64,000 bases of DNA from Nostoc sp. PCC 7107. Its GTDB lineage: Bacteria > Cyanobacteriota > Cyanobacteriia > Cyanobacteriales > Nostocaceae. Positions 62,786 to 64,000 of the stretch are shown one piece after another. The notes beneath the pieces were generated by a model. It made no database searches. It was not told where the DNA came from and worked only from the letters and a program-made list of their open reading frames with translations. The stretch spans positions 1,785,001-1,849,000 of the forward strand of contig NC_019676.1 in NCBI RefSeq assembly GCF_000316625.1, written 5' to 3'. Positions within the stretch are counted from its first letter, which is position 1, and every line of letters starts with the position of its first letter. The translations under genes and the position numbers were made by a program.

Positions 62786-64000
62786 CCACTACTGCTGACT
62801 AGCTTCTCACCCTTCAACATCCTTACAGCAGCTTCAAGTAAGGCTTCTTCCAGATAGGGCTTAGTGAAGTAACCACTAGCACCAAGCTGAATCGCCATTT
62901 GTCTGTGTTTGTCTGCACCGCGCGAGGTAAGCATAGCGATAGGTAAGTGATTCAAACTCGAATCTTTTTGAATGCGTGATAGTAACTCCAGTCCATCGCA
63001 ACGGGGCATTTCAATATCGCAGAATACAATATCGCAAGGTAGCCCGGAGCGCAGTTTGTCCCAAGCTTCTTGACCATCACGCGCTTGTTCAACGCGATAG
63101 CCTGCTTTATTAAAGGTCAAAGATAACAATTCTCTAACTGTAATTGAGTCATCAACAATCAGCACAGTGGGATCAATTTTCTCAGCCTGAACTTCAATAA
63201 CATTAGGTGGATTTTTTTGTTGCCAAAGAGTACCACCGCTATGTTTAGACATCCGTCCTTGGAAGATATCGATAATTTCCAACACGTCAGCAATTGGCAT
63301 AATCCGACCATCCCCCAGCACTGTAGCACCAGCTACACCGATGGGTTTAGGCGCTGGCCCTTCAAATTGCTTAATTACAATTTCTTGTTCGCTGAGTACT
63401 AAGTCAATTTGTAAAGCAATTAAAGTATTGCCCGATCGCACCACCACCACAGAAACTGTATCATCATCCCTCGTACCACCGTAAACGTTACCGCGACTCA
63501 ACAGGCGATTGAAGGATAATAAATCTTTGAGGGGTCGGAATGGCAGAACTGTATCACGCCAAGAAATAAATGATTGTCCATCAGCATTATGTTGAATATT
63601 TTTAGCGGGGATATCTAAAGTATCTTCCACTCCATCCATTGGGAAGGCAATTCGGGCTTTATCGGAGACGCAGCAGAGGGCTTTACAAATACTTAAGGTG
63701 AGTGGTAGACGAATAGTAAATGTTGTGCCTTTACCAATTGCCGAATCTGTATTGACAGCCCCGCGAATTTCACTAATCTCGGAACGCACTACATCCATCC
63801 CGACACCACGACCAGAAATTTCATCGGCTTTATCTTTGATACTAAACCCAGGTTGGAACAGCAAATCATAAACTTCCATTCGGGAGATTGTCCTGGCTTG
63901 TTCTTTGGTAATCATCCCGACTTTAACGGCCTTAACTTTGACTTTTTCTGGGTCGATACCTGCACCGTCATCACCCACAGAAATGACTGTTTGGTTTCCT
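62782..64000 (-). CDS. CheA-like hybrid histidine kinase/response regulator, 3' part
   Basis: The gene runs off the right edge, so its Hpt and dimerisation parts are not seen. Visible in order: the end of the HATPase domain (NQTVISVGDDGAGIDPEK, GRGVGMDVVRSEI, GKGTTFTIRLPLTLS), a CheW-like domain (about 100-255), then a receiver domain with DDS, IVFCDIEMPRCDGLELL and LTSRGADKHRQ, ending TKPYLEEALLEAAVRM. This is the layout of CheA-type kinases of pilus-chemotaxis systems such as PilL/HmpE. It was read without an ATG because the frame continues past 64000. Confidence 0.9.
   Translation of the reverse strand, partial: GNQTVISVGDDGAGIDPEKVKVKAVKVGMITKEQARTISRMEVYDLLFQPGFSIKDKADEISGRGVGMDVVRSEISEIRGAVNTDSAIGKGTTFTIRLPLTLSICKALCCVSDKARIAFPMDGVEDTLDIPAKNIQHNADGQSFISWRDTVLPFRPLKDLLSFNRLLSRGNVYGGTRDDDTVSVVVVRSGNTLIALQIDLVLSEQEIVIKQFEGPAPKPIGVAGATVLGDGRIMPIADVLEIIDIFQGRMSKHSGGTLWQQKNPPNVIEVQAEKIDPTVLIVDDSITVRELLSLTFNKAGYRVEQARDGQEAWDKLRSGLPCDIVFCDIEMPRCDGLELLSRIQKDSSLNHLPIAMLTSRGADKHRQMAIQLGASGYFTKPYLEEALLEAAVRMLKGEKLVSSSG

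Overview
The window reads as chromosomal DNA of a filamentous, heterocyst-type cyanobacterium (order Nostocales; Nostoc/Anabaena-like). The reasons are: frequent HIP1 octamers (GCGATCGC), heptanucleotide tandem repeats beside genes, several families of small inverted-repeat elements between genes, a tandem pair of AMIN-domain cell-wall amidases like amiC1/amiC2 of Anabaena, a mreBCD cluster, a fused NADPH-thioredoxin reductase/thioredoxin (NTRC), a solanesyl diphosphate synthase and many large signalling proteins. From memory, the run sds - murI - amiC2 - amiC1 - (IS) - ssb - mreBCD has the gene order of the alr0084-alr0097 region of Anabaena PCC 7120. That is recollection, not a search.

Layout. 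0.2-19.3 kb is mainly conserved: a hypothetical protein, sds, murI, two amidases, a cation/proton antiporter, a membrane Fe-S protein whose upstream region is cut by a 909-bp IS5-type insertion, EVE and SIMPL proteins, ssb, mreBCD and ribD. Most of it serves wall synthesis, cell shape and septal peptidoglycan perforation. 19.5-26 kb holds queD, a 5'-truncated fdhD remnant, a glycosyltransferase-like protein, a VOC protein, the ribosome-assembly GTPase YlqF and an FHA-GAF-adenylate cyclase. 26-38.7 kb is rich in signalling: a phosphate-binding-protein-like lipoprotein 16 bp ahead of a membrane histidine kinase, a CHASE2-Ser/Thr kinase, a DUF697-type GTPase, an LD-carboxypeptidase and an orphan ABC-3 metal permease. 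At 38.8-40.2 kb a tRNA-Phe gene with a strong terminator is followed by a tyrosine integrase. 40.4-51 kb carries a fumarate reductase/succinate dehydrogenase flavoprotein, a MazF-type toxin with an overlapping 58-residue partner gene, an aquaporin, two GT9-type glycosyltransferases, a ROK sugar kinase, an oligopeptide-type ABC permease and NTRC. 51-54.3 kb pairs a type IV pilin with a GT41 (OGT-like) protein. 54.5-58.4 kb is the strongest candidate for a less-described system: a small EACC1-like protein abutting a CHAT protease - STAND NTPase - TPR protein. The window ends with DUF427, Uma2, a prolyl oligopeptidase, an FkbM methyltransferase and the 3' part of a CheA-like hybrid kinase.

Spacers are dense in small repeats. 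I recognise a family with AGGACTTACGCA ends (three copies, one with a second hairpin repeat inside it), a CTAGTACA-ended element at 30.1 and 31.0 kb that supplies stop codons to the neighbouring genes, a 134-bp element with 20-bp ends at 54.35 kb, and several heptamer arrays. No rRNA genes, CRISPR array or prophage structural genes were seen. All calls were made by eye from sequence; no database was searched.
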